A DNA stretch of 64,000 nucleotides from Elymus sibiricus (taxonomy: Eukaryota; Streptophyta; Magnoliopsida; Poales; Poaceae), in assembly GCA_039707655.1 (NCBI GenBank), contig CM077676.1:379072114-379136113 (forward strand), read 5' to 3'. The position numbers were made by a program, and so were the translations under genes. Below the pieces are notes generated by a model. That model was not told where the DNA came from. It was given only the letters and a program-made list of their open reading frames with translations, and made no database searches. Below are positions 47,079-59,265 of the stretch, in pieces (position 1 is the first letter of the stretch; the number at the start of each line of letters is the position of its first letter).

Positions 47079-47342
47079 TGTTGTTATATTTGTACTCGTT
47101 ATGTCTAGTTATATTTGTATTCGTTATGTTACCTACCTATTATTTGTAATCGTTATGTTATCTTTGGATATTTAATTTAAGTTGAATTCGCTTTGTATTT
47201 ACGTAGCTACTTTTGTTTGTATTTGTATTTGCAACTTCAGATTCCTACCTATTATTTGTAATTGTTATATTATCTTCGGATATTTAATTTAAGTTGAATT
47301 CGCCTTGTATTTACGTAGTCCTTTTGTATGTGTGTGTAGGTT
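47079..47342 (+). repeat. Spacer with an 80-bp direct duplication
   Basis: CCTACCTATTATTTGTAAT through TTTACGTAG occurs at about 47128-47207 and again at about 47246-47318 with few differences. It separates the transposase stop from the PMD start. Confidence 0.75.
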
Positions 47343-49970
47343 ATGGCCGAACTGCCAGTCCTTTTGCAGGGGCACCACGACTCTCAACACCGTTGTCACC
47401 TTCACTTAAACCCAAATCATCAAAATCCTCCTCAGGCCTTCAGGCTACGAACAGTAAAGAACACATGGACAGTAGATGATCATTTCGTTGCACATCTTGC
47501 AGCTTATGGACTAATTGGTTTTGCTAAGCTCACATCTGGCAAACCCCAATTCACTTTGGACCCATGTCTTTTGACCTCCCTCGCTGACCGGTGGAGACCT
47601 GAAACCCACACCTTTCACTTTCGTTGTGGGGAGCTTGCACCTACCCTCAAAGATGTGTCTATGATCACTGCTCTACCAATTAGAGGTGAAGCATTAGTAC
47701 CTCCTAGAGTATCTACATCTTGGCCATACGATGTCTCAGCCCGTCTTGGGAAGACAATGGCAGAATCATCTCGTTCTGGTGGGCCTCGGGGTGTCCCACT
47801 CGCCTGGCTCCGTGCAAACTTTGAAGATATACCTCCCAACGCTGATCCTGAAATGATCAAGAGACACCTCTTTGCGTATTTGTTGTGGTTGTTCGGTATG
47901 ATGTTCCCAAATTCACACGGTGACGTAGTTCTCCCTGGTCTCATCTACTTTGCCGAGCGGATAGTAGATGAAGATTTACCAGAGAGTCCAAAATACAGCT
48001 TCGCTTCTGCTATGCTTTCTCATACATATATAGAGGCTTGTGTGATGCCACACAAAAATCTTCTTTCACAAAGAAAGCTCCGTTACTTTGTGTCTCGTAC
48101 GAGTTTTTACAGTTGTGGTCCTGGGAATACCTCCCTGTTGGACGACCCCGCATCGTGAATCCCATACACCCATACGACTTTGCTGCAGGAGGCTATCCAA
48201 CTATGGCTAGCCGGTGGACTCACGCACGGAGATCATGGTCTCCTAGTCTTCAAAAAAAATGTTAGCCTATATACCACCAGCAGTTTGAGCTTCTGCATGA
48301 GTCACTAATCACATGGAACCCGTGGACTGAGCAAGACATTCAGACCGTCTACGGTGGACAACCTATGATTGACGAATGTGTGAGAGATAGTGCCTACTGG
48401 CTGACTCGCTCCAGCTTACTATACCTGTGGTTTGTTGAGCCGTACAACCTAGAGCGTGTCATGAGACAGTTCGGTCTATCAGAATATTCCACCACCTATT
48501 GCAAGATGTATCGACGACGTAACTCATAAGTAAGTTCTGACCTCTCTAAATAGTTAACATCTTTTTAATTTACAAAACTCACACTTTGTAACATAATTTT
48601 CAGGCTAAGCAATATGGGTAAGGGTACTTACGATTGGAGGGCACACAACAGTCAATGGGTAGAGCAATGGGAAAATGGAGCGCTATTAAATATTGTGCAT
48701 CAACATCGGTAATTTTTTTATTTAAGATATTTTATGTACATACACAGTTTCATCTAATTAATTAATTATGCCGGCCGTACGATGAAACTACAGCTCAAGC
48801 ATACAAGGAGTGGTACTGCATGAGCACGCGTACTAGCCTAACCGGGCAACCACCTTTGAGCCCAACACATCTCACACACGCGGAGCAGTTGCAGGGACGG
48901 ATTGACCTGCCATCGGCTTACTATCGTGACTACGCGGTAATGACAAGTAAATTATTCAGGTCCATCGTTTCATAATCATTTCAACCAAATAACAACCAAA
49001 TATTGTTCAGGTAGATATTTGCAACCATGTAGGGGCGATGGCTGGGGAAGGCTTTCAGGCCCGGGGCATTCCAGCTCACGGAAGGTCATTCTTCAAGCGT
49101 ATTCAAGACTACATCGCCACAAAGGTCAGATGCGGTAGAGGCAACGACGTTGTCACTGGAGCGTACAACATGCCAGAAGAGAGGTCAGCCAGACCGAGTG
49201 CGGCCCCGTCGTCCAGACCGAGCGAGGCGCGTACGAGTACTACAACGACATTGCCACGGCATGACTCATCTCTGCCACTTCATCGCTCTCCTTCGGTACA
49301 GCTTCGTCAGGGGCAGACATCCCAGGAACATGGCACGGGCTTGGATTCGATGCCTGAGCAGTCTATTTTCCCGAACCCAAATGCGTACACAGGACATGGC
49401 CCATACACCCTAGACGAGGGATCTCAGCCGTATGTCTCCACGCGAGGGATCTCCATGCCCGAGGAGACTCGTGTCCCAGAGACATACCAGTACGGCGCAC
49501 AATGGCCATACACTACAGGCGAGGGATCTCAGCAGGTACTAATGTTTACATTTTTAATGCATTTACAATGATATCATAAATTATCCTCTAACGGTTTATT
49601 TACATACGGTTTTTTTGTGCAGGAAATAGCTGATCGTACATGGGACGATGAGGACACCCAACATGGCGTCAACACCGGCATCCTGAGAGCATCACATGAT
49701 CATGACAACACGGTTACAGGATTAGTTACGGGCTTCTTCGGAGAGGACGTTATTGGCCCATCTTATATCCCTCCGGAGTCACAACCATACACCTACAATT
49801 ACGCATCAGGATCTCAGCAAGAATACCAGACTCCACCACCTATGCAGGGGTCACAGACACAGGAAACCCAGGGGGAGTACGACCACAGTCATCGTGTACA
49901 TCGACAACCTAATCGCTTGTCACTTTCCGGTCGTCGGGAAAGGCCAGTTGGCCGTCGTCGAGTAGGGTGA
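47343..49970 (+). pseudogene. Plant-mobile-domain (PMD, MAIN/MAIL1-like) protein of the MULE
   Basis: ATG at 47343 (MAELPVLLQGH). The PMD core begins near residue 55: VAHLAAYGLIGFAKL, then RPETHTFHFRCGELAPTLKDVSMITALPI, and FAYLLWLFGMMFPNSHGD. A frameshift near 48040 moves the frame to CDATQKSSFTKKAPLLCV and LQLWSWEYLPVGRP. A TAG follows at 48263-48265, then LITWNPWTE. Probable later exons are 48604-48720, about 48770-48938, 49012-49533 and 49621-49970, the last encoding Q/P/S/T-rich sequence. PMD proteins are known as host nuclear proteins and as cargo of transposons. Position and strand are those of a second MULE gene. Exon borders are inferred. Confidence 0.85.
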
Positions 49971-50221
49971 TTCGTCTATCTACGTGTGCGACTTATTCTA
50001 TCTATCTATAACATTTTCAGACTTTCAGATATATGTAAGAGACATCTATGTATGCGGAAATAAAAATGCATCTGAATTATGACATTAAAGTAGTACATCT
50101 GAAAGTAAGATACATTGAACTATTGAAATAAAGCTACATTGAACTACTGACATAGAGCTACATTAAACTGCGAAAATTAAGATACAAACGGTTACGAAAT
50201 TTAAGATACTACCACAGGAAT

Positions 50222-50891
50222 CTACTGAGTCCAGCATGGATAATTTCCTTTTCCATCGCCAGCTTCTTCTGCTGCCTTGGCCTCACGAGCCCTTTCTTTC
50301 TTTCTCTGTCTCTCCGCCTCACGAGCATCCTTTCGTTGTCGTTCCTGCTCTTCCATGCGACGTCCCTCTTCCCGATTTTTCTTCAGTAAATCCTTAAAGA
50401 AACGCTTTTCCTCGGCATAGTATTCTTTTAACTCTCTCTCTTGCTCTACTTTCTCCTCTGCAGCAGCCTTTTTGCGTCGCTCTTCTGCATGCAGACTATC
50501 GCATGCACGACGACCTCTTTCACGAATCTCAGTCATTGCCCAAGCCGGCATCTCCGTGTCAATCCAACGATAGTACATGCACAGAGGCGGAGGAGACTAC
50601 AACAAGAACAAGAATGTTAATAAAGAATCAACCCAAAAACTAACAATATATCTATTCGTGATGGTTAAAACATACCGGAGGCTTGTCGTACTTTGAACTA
50701 GCTACGGGTGGATCTTCCTCATAATTGGCACACATGAAAAACTTCATGCCCAACCAATCAGAAAAATCCGTCACCTCCTTCATCTTGCAAAGATCGCCAC
50801 ACCAACAGTGCAGGAGTTCCACCCCCTGAGGCAAACTAGCACTCTTCATTTTCCTCGGCCTTATGCTTTGATCCGAGCAAGGCAAACTCAT
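50222..50891 (-). CDS. GRF-type zinc-finger / coiled-coil protein of the MULE, two exons, apparently intact
   Basis: Antisense to the other MULE genes, convergent with the PMD gene. Exon 1 runs 50891-50676, then an intron (donor GT at 50675, acceptor AG at 50598-50597), and exon 2 runs 50596-50222, giving about 196 residues. The GRF-like finger is CWCGDLC near residue 29, then FFMCANY, and, across the intron, LCMYYRWIDTE, the usual C-x-FF-W block. The rest is a strongly charged E/R/K-rich helix (residues about 100-185) that should form a coiled coil. No stop or frameshift was found, in contrast to its neighbours. GRF fingers bind single-stranded nucleic acid in other proteins; a role in transposition is only inferred. 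The start ATG is the first in frame; no upstream signals were identified. Confidence 0.72.
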
Positions 50892-51117
50892 AGCGACTTA
50901 AAAAAGTGTGACACACTAAGCGCAGTGGCGATATCGATGCTGGCTGGACGACAGATGACGAGGGCCTCAGTGCCTCGTTATATAGGCTCAGATGACAAAT
51001 GATGGCGAGAAAATAGGCGCGAACAGAAGAAATTTTAGGCGGGAAATACGCGTGATCCAAAACACTGCACTCAGTGTCGGCATAGCATCTCTCGATGCTG
51101 TCACGTCAGCTGCAGCA

Positions 51118-51565
51118 ATGGTTGTCGGGAACACGAGCAAATTCTGAAGGGAATCAAGTCCGTGCAGCGCGGGAATCAGTGTCACGTAAAAAGACGAAAC
51201 GCGCGGGAATCAGTGCAGAGAAAAAGACGAGGACGAATTCCCGCGCGAGGCTGTCGGCCGGCTGGCAGCAACAGTGCTGCCGCCTCTCCCGGTGGCGGCA
51301 GGGCACAGTGCTGCCGCCTCAGCCGGTGGCGGCATGGCCCACCTCTAGCTCCCGTTCCGTTGCCGAGCGAGGGAAGCCGGTCCACGCCGCCTGCCGCCTG
51401 GCCCGGTGGCGGCAGGGCCGGCCGCCTCACGCCATTGCGGCAGGTGCCACGTGTCGCCTGGCGCGCCTGCCGCCACGGCCCAGGGGGTCTTTTTTGTCAC
51501 TTTTATCCGGAGGGGGTCTTTTTTGCCAATTGCGTTCGCCAGGGGGTCCTTTTGGACAAAAAACC
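51118..51565 (-). repeat. Right terminal inverted repeat of the MULE
   Basis: Complement of the left repeat, ending CCTTTTGGACAAAAAACC. Frames seen inside both repeats (arginine/proline/glycine-rich) mirror one another and are not genes. Confidence 0.93.
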
Positions 51566-51574
51566 GAGATATGA

Positions 51575-52016
51575 TGCCAGTGGGATCCACCCCATTGCCG
51601 CGCGCGCGACTTTTCTCCTAGTAACCCATCTTCTCTATTGGAACTGAAAATGTACAAAGCGCATGCTTAAAGCTTTCCCAAGTTTTTTCGCTAGAGCCTC
51701 ATAAAAGACACGGGGTTTAATATTATACGCTCGTAGAGTAGTAGTAGCTTTCACTTTCCGTTATGCACCTTCTTGTTTCAAACCAAGTATTTTGAAACCG
51801 TATGTTTTCTCCATCCGATGCATATCAACCGTTCCTTCGGCGACGTATTTGATTTGCATCATTCTTTAAACTGGGTAATGGGGGAAAAACACAGTGTTGC
51901 AACATCATGCCTGCACGATGCTCGAGTGGATGTAAATGGATCTTTTCTTTTTTACAAAAATGATCCAGATCATCAAAGTTTACCGAAAGTACAAAGCACC
52001 TTAAACAACGTGCTAA
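51575..52016. other. Host DNA right of the MULE
   Basis: No gene recognised. Confidence 0.5.
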
Positions 52017-52214
52017 GGGCATCTCCAACGCCGATCCTCAAACCGCCCGCATACGTCCGGACCGCGCGGTCTAGACTTGTTTTGCCATTCAACGCGGGCC
52101 TGTATCGGTCCGCCAACCGGTCGGAACACACTTTTTTGCGCAAACCTGAGACAAACTGGGGGGGAGGGTGGGAGAGAGAGCTTTGCGGGAGTCCGGACAG
52201 CAGCCACGTAGAAC
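52017..52214 (+). mobile_element. Harbinger/Tourist-like MITE, left part
   Basis: GGGCATCTCCAACGCCGATC after TAA (52014-52016) is a familiar grass PIF/Harbinger terminus with a TAA target. The element runs into the gypsy LTR at 52215, so its right part should lie beyond that insertion, outside the window. Confidence 0.6.
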
Positions 52215-55200
52215 TGTGACGCCCCCGACTTAATCGTGCACTAATCATACACACAAATGCACACGATCAAGTCTAAGGACTCACGGGAAGATATCACAAC
52301 ACAACTCTAAACACAAATAAAAGTCATACAAGCTTTATATTACAAGCCAGGGGCCTCGAGGGCTCGAATACATAAGCTCGCGAACAAGCGTTAGCGGAAG
52401 CAACAACAGTATCTGAGTACAGACACAAAGGTTAAACAAGTCCGCCTTAAGAAGGCTGAGCAAAACAACGACATCTGATCGAAAAGGCGCAGGCCTCCTA
52501 CCTGGGAGCCTCCTATCAACTCCTGGTCGTCGGTCTCTACGTAGTAGTAAGCTCCACCGGTGGGGTAGTAGTAGTCGTCGACTGGGGCAGCTGGCTCCGG
52601 GGCTCTGTCATCTAGTCGCAGGAATCGGGTATGGGGAAAAAGGGAAGCAAAGCAACCGTGAGTACTCATCCAAAGTACTCGCAAGACTTACATCAGAACT
52701 ATTCTATTTATACATCGGTATCAAGTGAAAAGGGCTGTATCAGTAGACTAGACTGCAGAAATGCCAGAATAGAGGGAAGACCTAGCCTATCAAAGACTAG
52801 CATCTTCAGCGTCTTGCAGCATTAGAAGATTGTAGATTAGTACATAACTATAGTAGTAGCAACAAGTATAATAGTTGCTATGCCCAGAGATCCTTCCTCA
52901 ACTCCCTGCGAGAAAGCAATCCCGGAGCTAACATATTATTAAGTTCACAAGTATCCAGTTCTAGTTGTAGTAGATCGGGATACTTTCCGAGCGTCCTGTT
53001 ACCGTGGACACGGCTATTCAAATAGATATACTTCCCGGCAGGGGTGCACCAACATACCCAACACGCTCGATTAACTTTGGCCGGACACACTTACTAGGGT
53101 CATGCCCGGCCTCGGCTGATCGACATGTCGTAGCCCTACCTAGGTTCAACAGAGAGGCCAGCACGCCGGCCTACACCCTAAGCGCTCAGGGGTCTTGGGC
53201 CCATCGCCCTTTGCACTCCTGCACGTTGCGTGGGCGGTCGGGACCAGACCTAGCCCCTGTATACACACGCAGGCATTCGCTGTCCACCCGGGCGCGCGCC
53301 GCTCAATCGCTGACGTCTGAAAAACTTCGGCTGATACATACGACGCCGAGTGCCCATACTATTCCTGCGTGGTGGTTAGTGCGAAAAGGCCAGAGGCCTA
53401 CTCAGATCACATATTCTAACCCATTAGTGTGTTGGGAGCTCGCGGTGACGATCAGTGCTCCACGATCTGTGGTCCCGTCGCCCCGTCTCGAGGACTTGCG
53501 GGAAGGGCCATGCCCAATTCCTCTCCTCCCTCTCCTGAGGCAATCTGCCTGCCCGGCCGCGCCTCATAATTATCTCGCGGGTACCCTCATGGTCAACCCG
53601 ACTTCACATTACTCGCAGGTTCCCCTCAGGGTCGACCCGACTTAAACAGGGACTGAGATAAAGTCAAAGTATCTGTGTGTCCATAACATCAAGAAGGAAT
53701 TCGAGGAATCACCCTCATTAGATTCCCACTAGATGTATCCGTCAATGTGAACTCGGAGGAATCACCCTCGATGGGTTCACACTTGAAGGGTTGCACGACA
53801 GAGGTATCATCGGAGGTGGTGAAAGAGGAATCACCCTCGATAACCCACAACCGACTAGCTAGGCTACAGAGATATCATCAGAAGTGATGTAAGAGGTATC
53901 ACCCTCGGCACTCGATATTAGCTCTGCAGAGTCGTACAACTTAGGGGGTGTGCGGTGAAGTGTCGGTCTCTGCACATCGATCACATTGATCGAGGCACCA
54001 GTAACAAAGCGGGGCAACAAGGACAAGGATGAGGGGCCACATATGGTTCACTAACCAACCTATACTAAGCATTTAGGATAATAGGAATGGTATCAACAAC
54101 AGTTACAAAAACAGGCTATGCATCAGAATAGGTATTTTCGGAACAACAACTGTAGCAATTCTAATGCAAGCATGAGAGAGAAAGAATAGGTGATATAGGC
54201 ATGTTCAAGGGGGTTTGCTTGCCTGGAAGCTCTACGGTGAAAGAGGGGTCGTCGGGGAGGTAGCAGTCCTCAGGGGCAGCGTCGGTCACGGGGTCTACCG
54301 GAGAGAAGAGGGGGAAGAAACAAATAAATACAAGCAACCAAATGCAACACAGAGGTATGGCATGGCAATATGCTGTGCTGGTGGTGACCTATCGCAGTGC
54401 TACACGTAAGAGATGGTGCGGGAAAATATCTGGGAATATTTTCCCGGGTTTAGGCATCTGTCAGACAGATGAACCGGAGAGGAAGGCTCCATGTTTGCGG
54501 TGTTGTGGGCATGTGATAGCTACACGGAGGGCATATTCGGGTTCGTCTCGTTTTTCTGATCAACTTGCATGTAGAAAACCTTTTCATCCGAGCTACAGAT
54601 TATTTTCTACGATTTTCCGAAGTTTTAAGCAATTTTCTGAAATTCCTGAAATTATTTTTAATTCGAAAATAGCTTTATTGCGTCAGCATTGCGTTAGGAT
54701 GACGTCAGCAGTCAACCCAACCGGTCCAGGTCAAACCTGACGGCTGGGACCCACATGTCAATGGCACAGGACTAATTAGAGCTTAATTAAATTAAACAGG
54801 GGGTTAATTAGCAGGTGGGGCCCCACTGTCAGTGACACATTAGTTAATAAATTAACTTAATTAGGTTAACAATGATTCAAACGAGTGGGGCGTGGATGTC
54901 AGTGTCAGGTGCTGCCCAGTCAATAGAGTTGACCAAGTCAACTCGGTCAACTAGGCCCCTGGGGCCCACTGGCAGTGACCCAGGGGTGGGCCCCAGGCCG
55001 GCCACGTCAGCGGCGCCGTCGTTTAAACGCCGGCGACCTCCAAACGCGACGGAGGCGCACGGGAGCTCGTCGGATTTGGCCTACAGAGGGCCATTTGGCG
55101 CGCGGTTGGATGCGTTTGAACGAGCGCTCGACGCTGCGTCGATTGGCGGCGGTGGTGCGGGCTGGGGTGGCCGGAGTTGGCCGGAGCGGCGACGACAGGC

Positions 55201-56374
55201 GGCGGCGCGTTTGGGCAAGCTCAGTTTCGGCGTTAGCGGGCACGGCAAGAAGCGTGCATGCGTGCGCTGGGCTCCTGGGAACCCCAGGAGCACGATGCGG
55301 TGCTCGGGCGCGCATGACAGCGGCTGTGGCCACAGCGGCGACGGGTACGGCCATGGCGGGTACGGTGGCTACGGGCGCGGATAGGAGCGGGGAGTGAGGG
55401 CGAGGAAGAGGAGCTCACCGGGGAGGCGCAAGGGGCCCCGGTGACAGCTTAGGAGCAGTAGGCTCGCCGGAATCGACGACGAACGCCGGCGATCCGAGGA
55501 GGAAGAAGACGGCGTGGGCGAGGCTGCGGCGGCTCCCGGCTTGCGTTCGTCGGTGTAGTCGACGTAGCGGGCGACGGCGGAGCGGCTGGACACGGTGGGA
55601 GGGCTTGGCGATGACGGTGGCCACGCGGGCGCGGCGGCGCAGCCACGGCAGCTCTCGGGTGAGCTCGCACGTAGGCGAGAGAGGACGAGAGAGGAGGGGG
55701 GAGATGGATGAGGACGACGAGGGGAGGCCGCGGTGGAGGCCTTATCCACCCGCGGCACTGTAGCGTCGCCGTGTCAGCCGGTCGCCGGAGCGCGCGCATC
55801 CACGGGCGCGGCGACACGCGACAGAGAGAGAGGCGGGAGGTGGGGGAGAGAGAGAGGTGGGCTGGGCCGGTGCACTGTGCACTTAGGCCCAGTCCACAGT
55901 AAGTTTTCTGCTTTTCTCCTTTTTCTCTTCTGTTTTTCTTTTTACAGAATTGTTTTGCAAAATTTTGAGCTGCCAAATTGAATTTTGTAAAATATGAAAC
56001 TTGTCCACATAATTACATTGCAATATACTGCACTGCCACGAAAAGTTTGGAAGGCATTTGAATCCATTTGAATTTTTCATAAATGGAAAGGCATTTAAAA
56101 TGTTGTTTAAGCACTGTTTTAATTGCCCTAGTCCACATTTAGCTTGATGATGATGTTGTTTTCCTGAACAAATATTTGTTAGGGAATATTTGCTAAATGA
56201 TGAACTATTTTCCAGAAATTTTTGAGCAACTTCAAATTTCATTTGCAATTTAAATTGAATTCAGTGGTGGAATTTGAAATGAGATATTAATCCAATATGA
56301 TCAAGCATTGCAGATCAAGGTGACTTAGCATAATCATGATGGATTATTGTTGCTCATTACACAGGGGTGTTACA
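52215..56374 (-). repeat. 3' LTR (4160 bp) of the gypsy element
   Basis: Bounded by TGTGACGCCCCC and GGGGTGTTACA, imperfect inverted ends typical of gypsy LTRs. Inside are several AGGAATCACCCTC repeats (53690-53910) and a GC-rich block at 55000-55900 with many overlapping frames that I reject as genes. Confidence 0.85.
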
Positions 56375-59265
56375 ATTCTCCTCCTCTAAAAGAAATTCTT
56401 GTCTCGAGAATCCAGGAGGTAGAAGGAAAACGATCGGGGTATTCTTCGCGAAGACGATCCTCGCGTTCCCAAGTGGCTTCATCTTCAGTATGATTTGACA
56501 ATTGCACTTTAAGGAACTTGGTTGTCTTCTGACGGGTCTGACGTTCAGCTTGTTCAAGAATGCAAATCGGATGCTCTTTATAAGATAGATCATCTTGCAA
56601 TTTGAGCAATTCATGATCCACTACTCGGTGCGGATCCTTGAAGCAACGACGAAGTTGCGACACATGGAAGACGTCATGGATGTGAGAGAATTGCGGCGGC
56701 AATTCCAATTTATATGCCACATGTCCACGTCTGGCGAGAATGCGGAAGGGACCAATGTAGCGAGGAGCTAACTTGCCCTTGATTCCGAAGCGGTGAGTGC
56801 CCTTCATAGGAGCGACACGCAGATAAGCTTGCTCACCAGGTTGATAGATCGATCCCCGGTGTTTTCGATCATAATTGCTCTTCTGGCGAGATTGGGCTGC
56901 CTTGAGATTTTCCCGGACAATACGGACTTGCTCTTCAGTGTGCTGGATAATATCCGGACCAACGAGCGGCCGTTCCCCAGTTTCTGACCAATTCAGAGGG
57001 GTTCGACACTTACGTCCATATAATACCTCGAAGGGAGCCATCTTCAAGCTAGCTTGATAGCTGTTGTTGTATGAGAATTCAGCATACGGGAGAGATTCTT
57101 CCCACTTCTTGCCAAATGAAATGACACAAGCCCGCAGCATATCTTCAAGCACTTGATTAACTCGTTCAACTTGGCCTTGGGACTGGGGGTGATAAGCAGA
57201 GCTCCAGGTTATATGAGTTCCCATAGCTTCTTGGAAACTTGCCCAGAACTTTGATGTGAAGAGGCTGCCACGGTCTGAATTGATCTCCTTCGGAATACCG
57301 TGGAGTGATACAATTCTGGAGATATACAAATCTGCCAACTGACTAGTAGTGATCGTGTCCTTGACTGGCAGAAAATGTGCAACTTTGGAGAGTTGATCGA
57401 TGACGACAAGAATAGCATCATGACCCTTTTGTGACCTGGGAAGACCAGTGGTAAGATCCATTTGAACTTTGTCTCATTTCCACTCAGGGATTGGAAGCGG
57501 TTGCAGAATTCCAGCAGGCTTCTAATGTTCTGCTTTGACGCGACGGCAAACGTCACATTCAACAACATATCGAGCACTGTCTTGCTTCATTTTGGACCAC
57601 CAGTACCTTTGACGAAGGTCGCGATACATCTTAGTGCTACCCGGATGAATAGACAATGGTGTATCATGTGCCTCCTTCATAACTTTGTCGGTCATAAGTT
57701 TGAACCGGGATACTACAATGCGATATCTGAAATACAAGGTTCCGTCTTCAGCAAGCGAGAAATCTCTGGCCTTTTTCAGGACAAGATCCCTTTTCATCTG
57801 ATCAACTTCAACATCCTTTGCTTGCGCAGACTTAACAGCTTTCTCAAGATCTGGCTGTAAAACAAGGGTATTAAGAGAACCCTGTGGCACGATATGAAGG
57901 TTCAACTTGCGAAGTTCCTCATAAAGAAGGGGTTGAGCTCGCTGAACCATGAGGTTGTTACAATAGGACTTGCGGCTCAAGGCATCGGCCATCACATTAG
58001 CTTTGCCAGGGGTATAAGAAATACCACAACCATAGTCTATAATTGTTTCCAACCATCGTTGCTGGTAGAGATTGAGATCTGGCTGACTAAACAAATACTT
58101 CAGACTTTGATGATCCGTGTATATCTCACATCGATTACCGAGGAGGTAATGTCGCCATAACTTCAGTGCATAAATAACTGCAGCAAGTTCAAGATCATGC
58201 ACTGGGTAGTTCTCTTCGTGAGGACGCAACTGTCGCGAGGCATAAGCAATCACTCTGCGCTCTTGCATCAGGACACAACCTAATCCTTAACGAGAGGCGT
58301 CGCAATAAATGATGAATTCCTTGCGAGAATCTGGAGGAGCAAGCACTGGTGCAGAAGTCAGCTTGTCCTTGAGAGTCTGGAAACTTTCCTGACATTTATC
58401 TGTCCACTCAAACTTAATGCCTTTGTGAAGCAGATTAGTCAGAGGTTTGGCAATTTTGGAAAAGTTCTCGACAAAACGGCGGCAATAACTGGCGAGTCCG
58501 AGAAAACTTCTGACTTGCTTAACATTCTTCGGGGGGGGGGGGGGTCCAGTCAAGAATAGCCTGAACTCGTTCTGGGTTGACAGCAATACCATCCTTGGAA
58601 ATCACATGTCCATGGTAGGTCACTTCAGATAACCAGAATTCACACTTAGAATATTTGGCATACAGCTGATGCTCTCGAAGCTTTTCCAGAACAAGACGAA
58701 GATGTTTAGCATGTTCTTCCTTATTCATGGAATATACCAGGATATCATCCAGATAAACCACGACGAATTTGTCGAGGTAATCCATGAAGATATAATTCAT
58801 CAATCGGGAGAACGTAGCTGGAGCATTAGTTAAGCCGAAAGACATGACGGTGTACTCGTATGAACCATAGCGAGTAACGAAAGCAGTCTTGGGAATATCC
58901 TCTTCACAGACTCGGATCTGGTGGTAACCCAATCTTAAGTCGAGTTTAGAGAATACCGAGGATCCAGCCAGTTGATCATACAGATCGTTGATCCGAGGAA
59001 GCGGATATTTATTCTGAATGGTGGCCTGGTTAATAGGTCGGTAATCTTGGACCAACCGGTTCGTACCATCTTTCTTCTTGACAAAGAGAGAAGGTGCTCC
59101 CCAGGCAGAGGAACTTGGACGAATGAAACCCTTACGAAGTGATTTGTCGATTTCCTCCTTAAGCTCAAGGAGTTCATGCAGTGGCATCTTGTAAGGACGA
59201 TTCGCAATAGGAGTGGTGCCTGGTTTTAAGTCGATAACAAACTCGACAGCTCTAACAGGGAGAAT
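56370..59265 (-). pseudogene. Gypsy pol (reverse transcriptase, RNase H, integrase, chromodomain-like tail)
   Basis: Read right to left. The frame is open at the insertion point and soon shows [14 protein letters not shown], then the reverse transcriptase with [13 protein letters not shown] and the catalytic YLDDILVYS (about 58750). A run of 14 C on this strand (58531-58544) breaks the frame after DWTPPPP. RNase H has IYCDAS and YTDHQSL. The integrase has an HHCC finger ending [11 protein letters not shown] (about 57525), a DDE core with INSDRGSLF and QGQVERVNQ, and the tail QLRRCF ... EATWERE. Stops lie at 58289-58287, 57524-57522 and about 57475, each explainable by a C-to-T or G-to-A change. 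It ends at 56370, next to the polypurine tract. Confidence 0.92.
56375..56387 (-). other. Polypurine tract of the gypsy element
   Basis: AGAGGAGGAGAAT on the minus strand, adjoining the LTR end at 56374. Confidence 0.75.

Larger units (their letters stand above)
42322..51565 (+). mobile_element. Mutator-like element (MULE) with three genes
   Basis: 9,244 bp bounded by long terminal inverted repeats (42322-42775 and 51118-51565). The 9-bp duplicates GAGATACGA (42313-42321) and GAGATATGA (51566-51574) match at 8 of 9, the expected Mutator target size. Inside, in order: a leader of 1.76 kb, a MURA-type transposase pseudogene (+), a plant-mobile-domain pseudogene (+), and an intact antisense GRF zinc-finger gene. 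All cargo lies between the repeats, so the whole set moved as one unit. Confidence 0.93.
52215..59265 (-). mobile_element. Ty3-gypsy element with 4.16-kb LTR, 3' part
   Basis: Minus orientation. The 3' LTR (52215-56374) is followed by a polypurine tract and a chromovirus-type pol that is cut at 59265 by another retrotransposon; the remainder lies outside the window. AGAAC at 52210-52214 should be one target duplicate. The C-terminal region after the integrase resembles the chromodomain tail of the Tekay/Del lineage. Confidence 0.9.

Noticed and set aside
55007..55976. GC-rich frames of 115-175 codons on both strands
   Set aside because: Lie inside the gypsy LTR; composition-driven, with no motif.
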